Assembly (NCBI GenBank): GCA_964517355.1
Contig: CAZFCK010000034.1
Coordinates: 1-28,755, forward strand
Direction of reading: 5' to 3'
DNA: 28,755 bases
From: CAZFCK01 sp964517355
Lineage (GTDB): Bacteria > Desulfobacterota > Desulfovibrionia > Desulfovibrionales > Desulfovibrionaceae
The translations under genes were made by a program, and so were the position numbers. Numbering within the stretch: the stretch's first letter is position 1; each line of letters starts with the position of its first letter. Positions 16,420 to 23,952 of this stretch are shown one piece after another. The notes under the pieces are model-generated. The model was given only the letters and a program-made list of their open reading frames with translations. It had not been told where the DNA came from and ran no database searches.

Positions 16420-17384
16420 GCCGCGTCTTCTCCGGCGCAGCCCTCGGGGGCCGCCAAGCGTTCGGCCACGCGCAGTTTGGCGCTACGAGCACGGCTATTG
16501 CCCCGAACCTCTTCTTCACTCGGGGTAAGGGGCTTTTTCGTCAGTATCTTCAATCGCGGTCCTCCACACCGGCATTGGAGCACCTCTCGGGGGCACCTGC
16601 ATTCTTTGGCTTCGAACCGGAAAGCGCGCTTGACCAGCCTGTCTTCCAAAGAATGGAAAGAAATGATCGCCACCCGCCCTCCGGGGCGCAATCTTGCGGG
16701 AATATCCGCCAAAAAGGACTCAAGCTCTTCGAGTTCACGGTTGACCGCGATACGCAAGGCCTGAAACGTCCTGGTTGCGGGATGGTTGCGCGCCTTTGCG
16801 CGCCATGCGGGAGGATAGGCCCGCTCCACGATGGAGGCCAGCTCCTGCGTGGTCTCGATGGGCGCCTTGACGCGCGCCTGCACGATGCCGCGGGCGATGC
16901 GCCCCGCCTGGGGCTCTTCGCCGTATGTCGCGATAATACGCTTCAATTCATCCACTCCCGCCTTGTTCACCAACCTGCTGGCAGGCGCCTCCGGCCCTCC
17001 GGGGCTCATGCGCATATCCAGCGGTCCCGGCTGCAAAAAACTGAATCCTCGTTCAGGGTCATCGAGTTGGAGCGAGGAAACCCCAAGATCAAGCAGCGCG
17101 CCGTCCAACAGCCCCCAGCCGAGGGCGTCGAGAATGTCCGGGAAAGCGCTGTACGAAGCGCGTTCAAAAACCGCGGCTCCTTCGTACTGGGCCAGACGCC
17201 CGCGCGCCAGGTCCAGTGCGAAGGGGTCGCGATCGAGACACAAAATCCTGGCGTCGCCATCCACTTTTTCCAAAATGGCCCCGCTGTGTCCGCCAAGCCC
17301 CACAGTGCCGTCAAGATACGTTCCGCCTGGATGCGGCGCGATCCACTGGAGCACTTCGTGCAAAAGAACCGATACATGCTGCAT
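16407..17384 (-). CDS. rsmH: 16S rRNA N4-methyltransferase RsmH (MraW)
   Basis: RsmH uses S-adenosylmethionine to methylate the N4 of C1402 in 16S rRNA, in the decoding centre. From the ATG at 17384 the protein is 325 residues and starts with the family's MQHVSVLLHEVL. The SAM site GTVGLGGHS (26-34) and DLGVSSLQLDDPERGFSF (99-116) are followed by TRTFQALRIAVN, the SFHSLEDR motif and the C-terminal LTPSEEEVRGNSRARSAKLR signature. The frame is open up to 17465, but that extension overlaps mraZ. GGGAG stands just upstream of the chosen ATG. Confidence 0.97.
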   Translation of the reverse strand: MQHVSVLLHEVLQWIAPHPGGTYLDGTVGLGGHSGAILEKVDGDARILCLDRDPFALDLARGRLAQYEGAAVFERASYSAFPDILDALGWGLLDGALLDLGVSSLQLDDPERGFSFLQPGPLDMRMSPGGPEAPASRLVNKAGVDELKRIIATYGEEPQAGRIARGIVQARVKAPIETTQELASIVERAYPPAWRAKARNHPATRTFQALRIAVNRELEELESFLADIPARLRPGGRVAIISFHSLEDRLVKRAFRFEAKECRCPREVLQCRCGGPRLKILTKKPLTPSEEEVRGNSRARSAKLRVAERLAAPEGCAGEDAACSR

Positions 17385-17433
17385 ACTACTCCCATGCAGG
17401 TCTGCCCCACGGTCCGCCTCCCGGCGCGATGGT

Positions 17434-17886
17434 TTACAGGGGTATGTCGATACCGCTGGCCTCAAGCTCTGCGGTCACATCGTCGTAATCCTGTTCTTCA
17501 ATCAAAGCGGAAAACTGCTGGGGATTCCAAATTTCAAATTTCTGCAACTGCCCGACAAGTTCAACCGTGCCGTCCAGCCCCGCATAACTCCTGTGCGCAG
17601 GCGAAATAAGCACTCGTCCCTGTTTGTCCAAGACCATTTCTTCCGCGTTACCTATCACCAACCTTCTAAAATTACGTAATTTTTTTGAAGGATTTTTTAT
17701 AAGAAGCAAATTGTTTTCAAAATCGTCCCAGTCCGGCTTGGGAAAGCCCACCAGACACCCGTCATAACACGTCAGCATAAACGATCCTTTGTCGCAACGG
17801 GAAAGGATGACCTCCCGGAATTCCGGAGGCAGCATGAGGCGCCCCTTGGGATCGAGGCTGCGCTGACTTTTCCCGCGAAACAACAT
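17434..17886 (-). CDS. mraZ: Transcriptional regulator MraZ
   Basis: MraZ is the first gene of the dcw operon and, in species studied, a DNA-binding repressor of its own promoter. The 150-residue protein has two SpoVT/AbrB-like repeats with the paired motif LDPKGRLMLPPEFR (11-24) and LDKQGRVLISPAHR (86-99). The length fits the family. The ribosome binding site is weak (GGCGGA). Three GTGG boxes at 10-bp spacing lie 27-50 nt upstream of its start and are the probable operator. A 49-nt gap separates it from rsmH. Confidence 0.97.
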   Translation of the reverse strand: MLFRGKSQRSLDPKGRLMLPPEFREVILSRCDKGSFMLTCYDGCLVGFPKPDWDDFENNLLLIKNPSKKLRNFRRLVIGNAEEMVLDKQGRVLISPAHRSYAGLDGTVELVGQLQKFEIWNPQQFSALIEEQDYDDVTAELEASGIDIPL

Positions 17887-17912
17887 GGAGCGTCCGCCAA
17901 ATGTTCAGGTTT

Positions 17913-17953
17913 CCACTTTTTACCACTTTTTACCACCCCATGAACTATTCCAC
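17913..17953 (-). promoter_or_regulatory. Predicted MraZ operator (GTGG decamer repeats)
   Basis: Reading the minus strand, GTGG occurs at 17936-17933, 17926-17923 and 17916-17913, exactly 10 bp apart, as two full copies of GTGGTAAAAA and a third GTGGAAACC. A further GTGGA sits at 17953-17949. MraZ in other bacteria binds tandem TGGG/GTGG-type boxes at this helical spacing. A TTGACA on the minus strand at 17965-17960 could be the -35 hexamer of the dcw promoter, placing the boxes over the -10 or start region, but no convincing -10 is visible. The arrangement predicts autorepression of the whole operon. Confidence 0.75.
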
Positions 17954-18503
17954 TGATTCTGTCAAGGTGCCTGCAGATTTTCGCAAGATAATATGTAGAA
18001 TTTTTCTAGAAAATGATTTTTCAAACTCTTGTATCAATGTCAAGCAAAGTAATGCAGATGAGTTTCGTATTCCCAAAAACACCTTGATAATTCACGGAAT
18101 TATATTTATCCGCCCACCCTTGACACGTGCGATAAAGCCCACCGGCCAAGAAATCACCAAAAGACTTGCATCTCGATAGCAATGCTGGTTATTATTTTAT
18201 TAAATATGGATAGTACGCTGGTTCTCCGCATATGCACGGCATGCCTCGGTCCTTCCGCTCATTTTTGAAGTATATTTCTGGCATGTTCCCGTGATGCGGA
18301 ATTTGATTTTTTTATATGTATATAACGCAATAAAGAGCTATTTACGCTATGACAGCGCACAACAAGCGACGATTTGCAATGTAAATTCATTCCGTGTTCT
18401 CTTCCACTATTCATGTGTTACAAGAATTTTATTTTGTTATTCTTCACGCTACACGTCATAACGCCTGGGAGAATATTATTTATGCGCTCTGAAGGGGTTT
18501 ATT
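17954..18503. other. AT-rich divergent intergenic region between mraZ and the HD-GYP gene
   Basis: About 550 bp without a supportable gene; the small plus frame at 17901-18179 overlaps the mraZ operator and has no recognisable domain. It is markedly richer in A+T than the flanking genes. A perfect 12-bp palindrome TTTTCTAGAAAA lies at 18002-18013, and a minus-strand TTGACA at 17965-17960 may belong to the mraZ promoter. No confident plus-strand promoter for the HD-GYP gene was found. Confidence 0.55.
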
Positions 18504-19511
18504 GTGTGTGCAGTTAAAACTACCATTCCCGATAATATCACCGAGGAATACTATCAAATCAATCCGGACATTCTGGCGAGCTTTCCGAAATACCGCCCCC
18601 CGCTGGATCTCTTTCGTTTTAATGAGGAGTTGGCGCAATTGCTGCCTTACGCACGCAAGGGACAACGGTTGACGAACGCCCAGGTGGATGAAGTGAATCA
18701 GTTGTGCGGCGACTGTCTACTTTTTGTGTCGCGGTCGGATCATCCGGTTTATTCGAAGCACATCTGCAAACAGCTCGACCTCATCCTTGTGGATAAGAAC
18801 CTTAAAGAAGGTGAAATAGCCGATATCATAGTTCAAGCGTTGCAAATGCGCCTGGAGCATTTTTTCGATCAAGCCGTGCAGCCGGTTTTCGATCTTCTTT
18901 ATCAGGACATCATGGTGCTCACCGAATACCTCAGCCAGGACAGCCAGCGCATCAAGGCCCTGGTGAAGCGCCTGCTCAATGAATACACCCTGGTCAACCA
19001 TTCGGTGAATACCGGCTTTCTTGGGCTATGGCTTTATTTACGGGTGCGTACGGGGCAATTCGAACGCCGCGAACTGGACCGCGTCACCTTGGCCCTGTTT
19101 CTGCACGACATGGGCATGTGCAAGATTCCGCAATTCCTTCGCTCGAAAAGCACGCCTCTCACCCAGGACGAGCGGAGCAAGATCAACCAGCACCCTCTTG
19201 TAGGAATGAAAATGGCGCAAAAGCTGGGACTGACGTTCAAGGAGATGAAAAGCTGCGTGTTCGAGCACCACGAACGGCTCGACGGCTCCGGATACCCCCG
19301 CAAGAGTACCGGCAGCGAGGAGATAAGTAAGGTGGGGCGGTTATGCGCCGTGGCCGACTCCTTTTGCGCCATGATCACAGATCGCCCCTATGCCAAAGCC
19401 ATTGCCCCGAAAGAGGCGGCCCGGCAGCTGCAAAACGACGATAAACGCTATGAGCGCCAGTTCACCACGTTGCTCTTTTTCGCTTATATGCACAACGATT
19501 TTACCTGGTGA
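18504..19511 (+). CDS. HD-GYP domain protein, predicted c-di-GMP phosphodiesterase
   Basis: The 335-residue protein carries a C-terminal HD-GYP domain with the expected metal and catalytic residues: H166, the HD pair (H201-D202), H230, the HH of EHHERLDGSGYP (H255-H256, GSGYP 261-265) and D285. HD-GYP proteins hydrolyse cyclic di-GMP, lowering its level and affecting motility and biofilm behaviour. The N-terminal 150 residues are not recognised and have no predicted membrane segment or receiver domain, so its input signal is unknown. The start is GTG with AAGGGG six bases upstream. It is transcribed away from the dcw operon and appears to be a single-gene unit. Confidence 0.9.
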   Translation: MCAVKTTIPDNITEEYYQINPDILASFPKYRPPLDLFRFNEELAQLLPYARKGQRLTNAQVDEVNQLCGDCLLFVSRSDHPVYSKHICKQLDLILVDKNLKEGEIADIIVQALQMRLEHFFDQAVQPVFDLLYQDIMVLTEYLSQDSQRIKALVKRLLNEYTLVNHSVNTGFLGLWLYLRVRTGQFERRELDRVTLALFLHDMGMCKIPQFLRSKSTPLTQDERSKINQHPLVGMKMAQKLGLTFKEMKSCVFEHHERLDGSGYPRKSTGSEEISKVGRLCAVADSFCAMITDRPYAKAIAPKEAARQLQNDDKRYERQFTTLLFFAYMHNDFTW

Positions 19512-19536
19512 TCTCCCCCTTTTTCAGGACGGCGAT

Positions 19537-19565
19537 GCCGGAGCGCTCTCTCGGCCGCTTTTTGC
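19537..19565 (+). terminator. Possible intrinsic terminator of the HD-GYP gene
   Basis: GCCGGAG (19537-19543), a CGCT loop and CTC-T-CGGC form an imperfect stem with one bulge. A run of five T follows after three bases. Position 26 nt past the stop suits a terminator, but the stem is imperfect and the T-run is offset. Confidence 0.35.
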
Positions 19566-19737
19566 GTCGCGTAACATGCACCCCGTACTGTCCGTCATAA
19601 CGTCGGGCGTCGGGGGAGGGCGCGATCGCACGGCGACCAGGGAAGGCCCCCGGACTCCGGAACAGCACCTTTTCCAAGCTTTTTTATAACTACGAGATGT
19701 TATGGCATACGCTTCACTCTGAAAGTCGCGATGTCCA

Positions 19738-19806
19738 CCTTAAAAGGGCTTAGATGCTCTTGTTCAGTTATCCGAAGCAATATCCCATTGTTTCAGACGC
19801 AAGCCT
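19738..19806. repeat. Dispersed repeat element, degenerate copy
   Basis: This stretch shares ordered blocks with 28279-28331: ATGCTCTT, then 24-25 variable bases including a CAATA, then ATTGTTTCAG, six bases, and GCCTT. The same order and nearly the same spacing in both places suggest copies of one element that have diverged. Its reverse complement also contains AGAGCATCT, the block present in the tandem repeat at 1-52. Confidence 0.55.
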
Positions 19807-19814
19807 TGCAGTTG

Positions 19815-21197
19815 TCACATGATCGGGAAATCGACCGCCGCATCCTGCAGCAGCAGACTGCGCAGTATTTCCAACCCCTGACGCAATTCCTCACCGCTTC
19901 CCGGCCCGCTGAGCGAAAGCCGCACCGCTCCCGGCGCCGGCTCGTGCGCCACCTTGAAACGCTCGGAGGCGAATACGGCGACTCCGGCCTCACGCGCCCT
20001 GGCCTCAAACGCCAGGCCGCTCCAGGGCGCCGGAAGATGCAGCCAGATGAAATATCCTCCGCTGAATCCTTCGAATTCATGCCCCTGCAGGCAGTCGACG
20101 GCCGTTTGCCAACGAGATCGATACGCACGCTGCCGCGCCTGGATCACCGCGTCCGCCTCACCGGATTGCAACCACCGCACGGCCAGTTCGACCAAAAGAG
20201 GGGGCGCCATCCAGACCGTATTCTGCACGGCGCGCAACATCGCCCCCCGCACTGCGCAAGGGGCGTACACAAAGGCGGTACGTACGCCGCCCCCCAAAAT
20301 TTTCGACAAACTGCAAATACTCACGGTATGTTGGGGGGCATACAGCGCCAATGACGATCCGCGATCCTCGCGCAGGCAGGCATAAGCGTCGTCTTCCAGC
20401 AGCCAAAGCCCCAGACGCTCGGCCACGGCGGCGACAGCCATACGCCGCTGCTCGCTCATGCAGCGCGTGGTGGGGTTGTTGACGCTGGGCATAAGATAGA
20501 CGGCCTTGGCGCCCTCACGCCGACAGACATTCTCCAGCTCCGCCGGCAATACACCCTCATTATCCGCAGGCGCGGCGACGAGCCGGACACCCAGGGAGCG
20601 CGCCAGGGTTTTCATCCCCGGGTAGGTCAGCGGCTCAGTAATCAAGGCTTCTCCCGGCCCAACCAGGGCCAGCAGGCTGCACGTCAGGGCATGCTGCCCC
20701 CCTGCGCAAACCAGGACATCCTCCGGATGGGGAGCGAACCCCAAACGCCGCAACCACAGGGCTCCCGCCTCACGATGCGCGGGGATTCCCGCAGGGTCCG
20801 CGTACTGCAGCAATCGTTGCGCCAAAGGGCTTGCCGCCACTGAGCGCAACACCTTGGACACATCAGGACCGGGACTGTTATCAAGCGTCACCAGCCCCAT
20901 CTCTATCTGACGGTTGCCCGCCGTTTTTGGCTCCAACAGGGAGGAGTCCGTGGCCGCGTCGGGAGTGACGAACGTGCCCTTTCCCGTGACTCCGGTCACA
21001 AGCCCCCGCCTTTCCGCCAGGGCGTACCCCCGCGTCACCGTGCCGACCGTTACGCCCAAAACCTCGGCCAGTTCGCGATGCGTCGGCAGCCGCGCCCCGC
21101 GTTGAAGACACCCCGAAGCCACGTCCCGGGAAATGGCGTCCGCCAGCGCGACATACAACGGTTTTTCCGGCAGCAAGTGCGGTTTCCACATTGTCAT
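19815..21197 (-). CDS. MocR-type transcriptional regulator (GntR winged helix fused to PLP aminotransferase fold)
   Basis: Residues 4-80 form a GntR-type winged helix-turn-helix (LPTHRELAEVLGVTVGTVTR). The rest is a fold-type I aminotransferase domain with the cofactor residues N241, D269-D270 of EDDAY and the Schiff-base lysine K299 in SLSKIL. MocR regulators sense pyridoxal phosphate or amino compounds through this domain and often control a divergent operon. The frame extends to a GTG at 21224, but a TTGACA/TTAACA pair with 17-bp spacing (21234-21206, minus strand) would start transcription just before the ATG at 21197. The mRNA would then be almost leaderless, and the ATG at 21197 (or 21191) is preferred. 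It diverges from azlC, its likely target. The effector is unknown. Confidence 0.92.
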   Translation of the reverse strand: MTMWKPHLLPEKPLYVALADAISRDVASGCLQRGARLPTHRELAEVLGVTVGTVTRGYALAERRGLVTGVTGKGTFVTPDAATDSSLLEPKTAGNRQIEMGLVTLDNSPGPDVSKVLRSVAASPLAQRLLQYADPAGIPAHREAGALWLRRLGFAPHPEDVLVCAGGQHALTCSLLALVGPGEALITEPLTYPGMKTLARSLGVRLVAAPADNEGVLPAELENVCRREGAKAVYLMPSVNNPTTRCMSEQRRMAVAAVAERLGLWLLEDDAYACLREDRGSSLALYAPQHTVSICSLSKILGGGVRTAFVYAPCAVRGAMLRAVQNTVWMAPPLLVELAVRWLQSGEADAVIQARQRAYRSRWQTAVDCLQGHEFEGFSGGYFIWLHLPAPWSGLAFEARAREAGVAVFASERFKVAHEPAPGAVRLSLSGPGSGEELRQGLEILRSLLLQDAAVDFPIM

Positions 21198-21249
21198 GGT
21201 GACAATGTTAACATTGACAAGCACAATGTGTCAATTTAATGGGTACAAT
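21189..21249. promoter_or_regulatory. Divergent promoter and operator between mocR-type gene and azlC
   Basis: Two perfect inverted repeats stand side by side: CATTGTCA-tgg-TGACAATG (21189-21207) and ATTGACA-N9-TGTCAAT (21213-21235). Together they give four related half-sites (TGACAA/TTGACA). A minus-strand TTGACA (21234-21229) pairs with TTAACA (21211-21206) at 17 bp for the regulator. A plus-strand TTGACA (21214-21219) lies before TTTAAT (21235-21240, 15 bp) or TACAAT (21244-21249) for azlC. The regulator's start codon lies inside the first repeat. The layout predicts binding by the MocR protein with both autoregulation and control of azlCD. Confidence 0.7.
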
Positions 21250-21299
21250 CAACACACTTTTCCGGAGAATTTCACCAGATTGTTTTGAAGGAGGCTTTG

Positions 21300-22037
21300 A
21301 TGAATCAGCATGGGATTCTCACAATGAGCTGCCTGTTGCGGAATGTGCGCAAGGCGGACTGGTATGCCGGGGGGAAGGCTGCAAGCCCCCTGCTTCTCGG
21401 GGTTGTGCCGTTCGGGCTCATTTACGGCGCCACAGCCGTGGATGCCGGGTTCACTTGGTGGTACGCCGTGCTCAATTCCGTTTGCATCTATGCCGGAGCA
21501 TCGCAACTCGCCGTTCTCCAGCTCCTGAGCCAAGACACCCCGTTTGCGCTGGCCCTGCTGGCCGGACTTGTGATTAACGTCCGCATGCTGCTCTACAGCG
21601 CATCCCTCGCCCCGCACCTTCACGGTCTTTCCCTGTTCCACAAGGGCATGTTGGCGCATTTTCTGACGGACCAGGCCTACGCCGTCTCCTTGGCGCGTTT
21701 CTCCTCCGGCCACTACCCCGGGAGCAAAGGACGTTATTATTTCGGCGCGGCCCTCACAATTTTCGGCGGATTCTTCGCGGGTACAACGTTTGGGGCGATA
21801 CTGGGCACGCGGCTGCCGGACTCCATGCAGCTGCACTACGCCGTGCCGCTGACGTTTTTGGCGCTGCTCACGCCCCTTTTGAAAAAACGCGAGGGCCTGC
21901 TCACCGCGGCGACCGCCGGCGGAGTGGCCCTGCTGTGCCGCGGCTTGCCTTACAACTGCGGCATATTGCCGGCCATCGCCGCGGGAATTGCCGTGGGCTG
22001 CCTGCTCGACGCTCCTTCGCGTTCAAAGGAGAGATAA
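21300..22037 (+). CDS. azlC: AzlC family branched-chain amino acid exporter, large subunit
   Basis: This 245-residue hydrophobic protein matches AzlC: an early GVVPFGLIYGA segment, YAGASQLAVLQLL, INVRMLLYSASLAPH and the conserved LTDQAYAVS. AzlC works with the small protein AzlD to export branched-chain amino acids and some analogues (the YgaZ/YgaH pair in E. coli). A TTG at 21285 is in frame, but the ATG at 21300 has AGGAGG five bases upstream and is chosen. azlD starts 2 nt after its stop. Expression is probably governed by the divergent MocR-type regulator. Confidence 0.95.
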   Translation: MNQHGILTMSCLLRNVRKADWYAGGKAASPLLLGVVPFGLIYGATAVDAGFTWWYAVLNSVCIYAGASQLAVLQLLSQDTPFALALLAGLVINVRMLLYSASLAPHLHGLSLFHKGMLAHFLTDQAYAVSLARFSSGHYPGSKGRYYFGAALTIFGGFFAGTTFGAILGTRLPDSMQLHYAVPLTFLALLTPLLKKREGLLTAATAGGVALLCRGLPYNCGILPAIAAGIAVGCLLDAPSRSKER

Positions 22038-22039
22038 AA

Positions 22040-22390
22040 ATGGACACCTTTCTCACCGGCTCCACTCCCTGGCTGCTGCTCATCGTCTTGAGCCTGGGGA
22101 CATACTGCTACCGATTCGCCTTCATGCCTTTTACGCGACAGACACAAGAAAACGGGCTTTTCTTCCGCATCCTGCGCCCCATCCCGGCAGCGGTCCTGGC
22201 GGCCTTGATGACTCCGGGGCTGCTCATACCCGGTGGGGCGCATGGGCAGTTTTCCCTGCAAGGACTGTTGCCCGCCCTCATCGCACTCGCGGTGGCCTGG
22301 CGCTTCGGCAACACACTGCTGACAATTGCCTGCGGCCTGATTGCTCTCTGGACACTCAACACCATTTCACCTATCTGTTTCGTGTTTTAG
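22040..22390 (+). CDS. azlD: AzlD family branched-chain amino acid exporter, small subunit
   Basis: This 116-residue protein has about four membrane segments and the AzlD-like N-terminal pattern (TYCYRFAFM, the family's TYxxR) and a conserved RILRPIPAAVLAALM stretch. It is the partner of AzlC in the exporter. The ATG at 22040 has AAGGAG seven bases upstream, within the end of azlC. The frame is open upstream to 21935 only because it reads through azlC. A 153-nt gap with a strong hairpin separates it from the next gene. Confidence 0.93.
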   Translation: MDTFLTGSTPWLLLIVLSLGTYCYRFAFMPFTRQTQENGLFFRILRPIPAAVLAALMTPGLLIPGGAHGQFSLQGLLPALIALAVAWRFGNTLLTIACGLIALWTLNTISPICFVF

Positions 22391-22493
22391 GAAAGCATAT
22401 CCGGAATAATCGCCGCGCTGTTCCGTTTCCGTCAAACGCAGTCCCGTGCGTGAAACGTATGCCGCAGCAGCGCCCCCTGGTAAGCCGTCAAAA

Positions 22494-22524
22494 GCGGGGG
22501 TGGTCCAGACATGGACCGCCCCGC
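22494..22524 (+). promoter_or_regulatory. Strong leader hairpin upstream of the HD-domain gene
   Basis: GGGTGGTCCA (22498-22507) pairs with TGGACCGCCC (22512-22521) around a GACA loop, ten pairs with one G-U. Pairing continues outward with a bulge to about 22494/22524. It ends 19 nt before the start codon at 22544 and leaves the AAGG ribosome binding site free. No T-run follows on the plus strand, so it is not a simple terminator. It may be an RNA-processing or stability element between azlD and the HD gene, or part of a leader. Confidence 0.5.
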
Positions 22525-22543
22525 AATATAATAAGGTTATCGC

Positions 22544-23788
22544 ATGACCAGCATCCGCAAGAGTTTGTTGCTTTTCGCCTTTTCGGGGGCGTTCATGAAA
22601 CGTTGGAACGACAAGCTGCGCCCCGTGGAGTTGCTCGAAATCGACAAACAGGCGCATAAAATGATCGCGGCCTGGACCCTTTACATGATCAATTCACGCC
22701 ACCTGAACGCCACTAAGCGCCTGGAGCTTGGAGAAAAGGTGGTGGAAGGCTGTCTTTTCGAATATTTTTACCGCCTGGTGATCACGGACATCAAGCCACC
22801 CATTTTTTATCAGATTAAGGCCAATCCCGCCCACTATGAGCACCTGACCCACTGGGTGCTGGAGCAATTGGCCCCTCGAGTCCGCTCTCTAGGCGATGCG
22901 TTTTGGCAACGGCTCAACGAGTATTACGCCCACCCGGAGGCCACCAATCTCGGACGCCGCATTCTGGAAGCCGCACATCTGTACGCCAGCAGTTGGGAAT
23001 TCAACCTTATCAAAGGCATCAACCTCCAGGACGACGAATTTCAGGAGATCGAAGCCTCTTTTGTGGACGGCCTCAGCCACTACCGCGATCTGGCCGGAGT
23101 GCCCGAACTGCTCGCGGGCGTTGAAACTCCTTTAGGACGTTTCCTGCATCTTTGCGGCCAGTTGCGGTTTCAAAAACGCTGGTCGCAAACCCCGCGCATC
23201 CCGGAAACGTCCGTGCTCGGGCATATGTTTCTCGTGGCCTGCTATGCCTATTTCTGCTGCATTGTCCAGGGCGCGTGCCCCGCGTTGTGCCAAAACACCT
23301 TTTTCGCGGGCTTGTTTCATGATCTGCCGGAACTGCTGACACGCGACATCATCTCTCCCGTAAAAAAATCCGTGCGGCATCTGGCCGGATTGATCAAGGA
23401 GTACGAGGATAAGGAACTCACGCGGCGGGTCCTGCAACCCCTGGTGCAAGGAGGGCACAAGGACCTGTCCGACAGGCTTGTCTACTTTCTGGGCCTGGAA
23501 CTGGGGTCCGAATTCAAAAACGCGGTCATTCAAAACGGAAAGACGCGGGAAGTTACCCGCGAAGAGCTATACCCCGGCTGCAACAACGCCGCCTTCGACC
23601 CCAAGGACGGTGAAACACTCAAGGTTTGCGACTCTCTTGCCGCCTTTATCGAAGCCTACACCGCCATGCGCAACGGCATTTCTTCCGAGCAGCTGCAACA
23701 GGCCTTGTGGCGGCTGCGCGAAGCCTACCAGCATGTGACGCTCGGGCCTGAAATCCACGTCGGCGCACTGCTGGCCGATTTCGACTGA
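22544..23788 (+). CDS. HD-domain protein with YfbR-like metal site, function unknown
   Basis: The C-terminal half of this 414-residue protein has an HD hydrolase domain. H227 of SVLGH, then HDLPELLTRDIISPVKKS with H259, D260, E263 and D268, and D363 of VCDSLAAF. The spacing HD, +4 E, +9 D is the same as I recall for the 5'-deoxynucleotidase YfbR (HDxxEVLTGDxxTPVK), so nucleotide phosphohydrolase activity is possible. The N-terminal 200 residues are not recognised. No signal peptide or membrane segment is evident apart from a mildly hydrophobic start (LLLFAFSGAF). The ATG at 22544 has AAGG eight bases upstream; an alternative ATG is at 22595. It may be read through from azlCD. Confidence 0.8.
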   Translation: MTSIRKSLLLFAFSGAFMKRWNDKLRPVELLEIDKQAHKMIAAWTLYMINSRHLNATKRLELGEKVVEGCLFEYFYRLVITDIKPPIFYQIKANPAHYEHLTHWVLEQLAPRVRSLGDAFWQRLNEYYAHPEATNLGRRILEAAHLYASSWEFNLIKGINLQDDEFQEIEASFVDGLSHYRDLAGVPELLAGVETPLGRFLHLCGQLRFQKRWSQTPRIPETSVLGHMFLVACYAYFCCIVQGACPALCQNTFFAGLFHDLPELLTRDIISPVKKSVRHLAGLIKEYEDKELTRRVLQPLVQGGHKDLSDRLVYFLGLELGSEFKNAVIQNGKTREVTREELYPGCNNAAFDPKDGETLKVCDSLAAFIEAYTAMRNGISSEQLQQALWRLREAYQHVTLGPEIHVGALLADFD

Positions 23789-23883
23789 GCCCGGAGCCGG
23801 GGGAGGACACGTGGGGTGAAACAGGCGGTCGAGACGCCACGTCACGGAACCCGGTTTTTCCCTCACGTTTTTATGATTTTTTC

Positions 23884-23912
23884 TTGACACTTTTCGCTAC
23901 ACCTTCTATAAA
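23884..23912 (+). promoter_or_regulatory. Sigma-70-type promoter of rplM-rpsI
   Basis: TTGACA (23884-23889, perfect -35) and TATAAA (23907-23912, five of six -10) are separated by exactly 17 bp. The start would fall near 23919, leaving a leader of about 34 nt before the rplM ATG. This is the best housekeeping promoter in the window. Confidence 0.88.
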
Positions 23913-23952
23913 TTCGTTCTTTCGACGTGCGCGATTTCCAAGGAGCTTAGAA

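Larger units (their letters stand above)
19512..19814. other. Intergenic region between convergent HD-GYP and MocR genes
   Basis: No gene was found. It holds a possible terminator for the HD-GYP gene at 19537-19565 and a repeat element at 19738-19806 that resembles the right-end copies. The rest shows no feature I can name. Confidence 0.5.

Noticed and set aside
17901..18179. 92-codon plus-strand frame upstream of the HD-GYP gene
   Set aside because: It spans the MraZ operator and AT-rich region, has no ribosome binding site of note and no recognisable motif.
18281..18303. Sigma-54-type promoter before the HD-GYP gene
   Set aside because: GG and GC elements are present, but the distance between them is too long for a -24/-12 promoter.
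22367..22657. 96-codon minus-strand frame between azlD and the HD gene
   Set aside because: Its C-terminal half looks somewhat protein-like, but its only start lies antisense inside the HD gene, and the strong hairpin explains part of the region. A translated search could reopen this.
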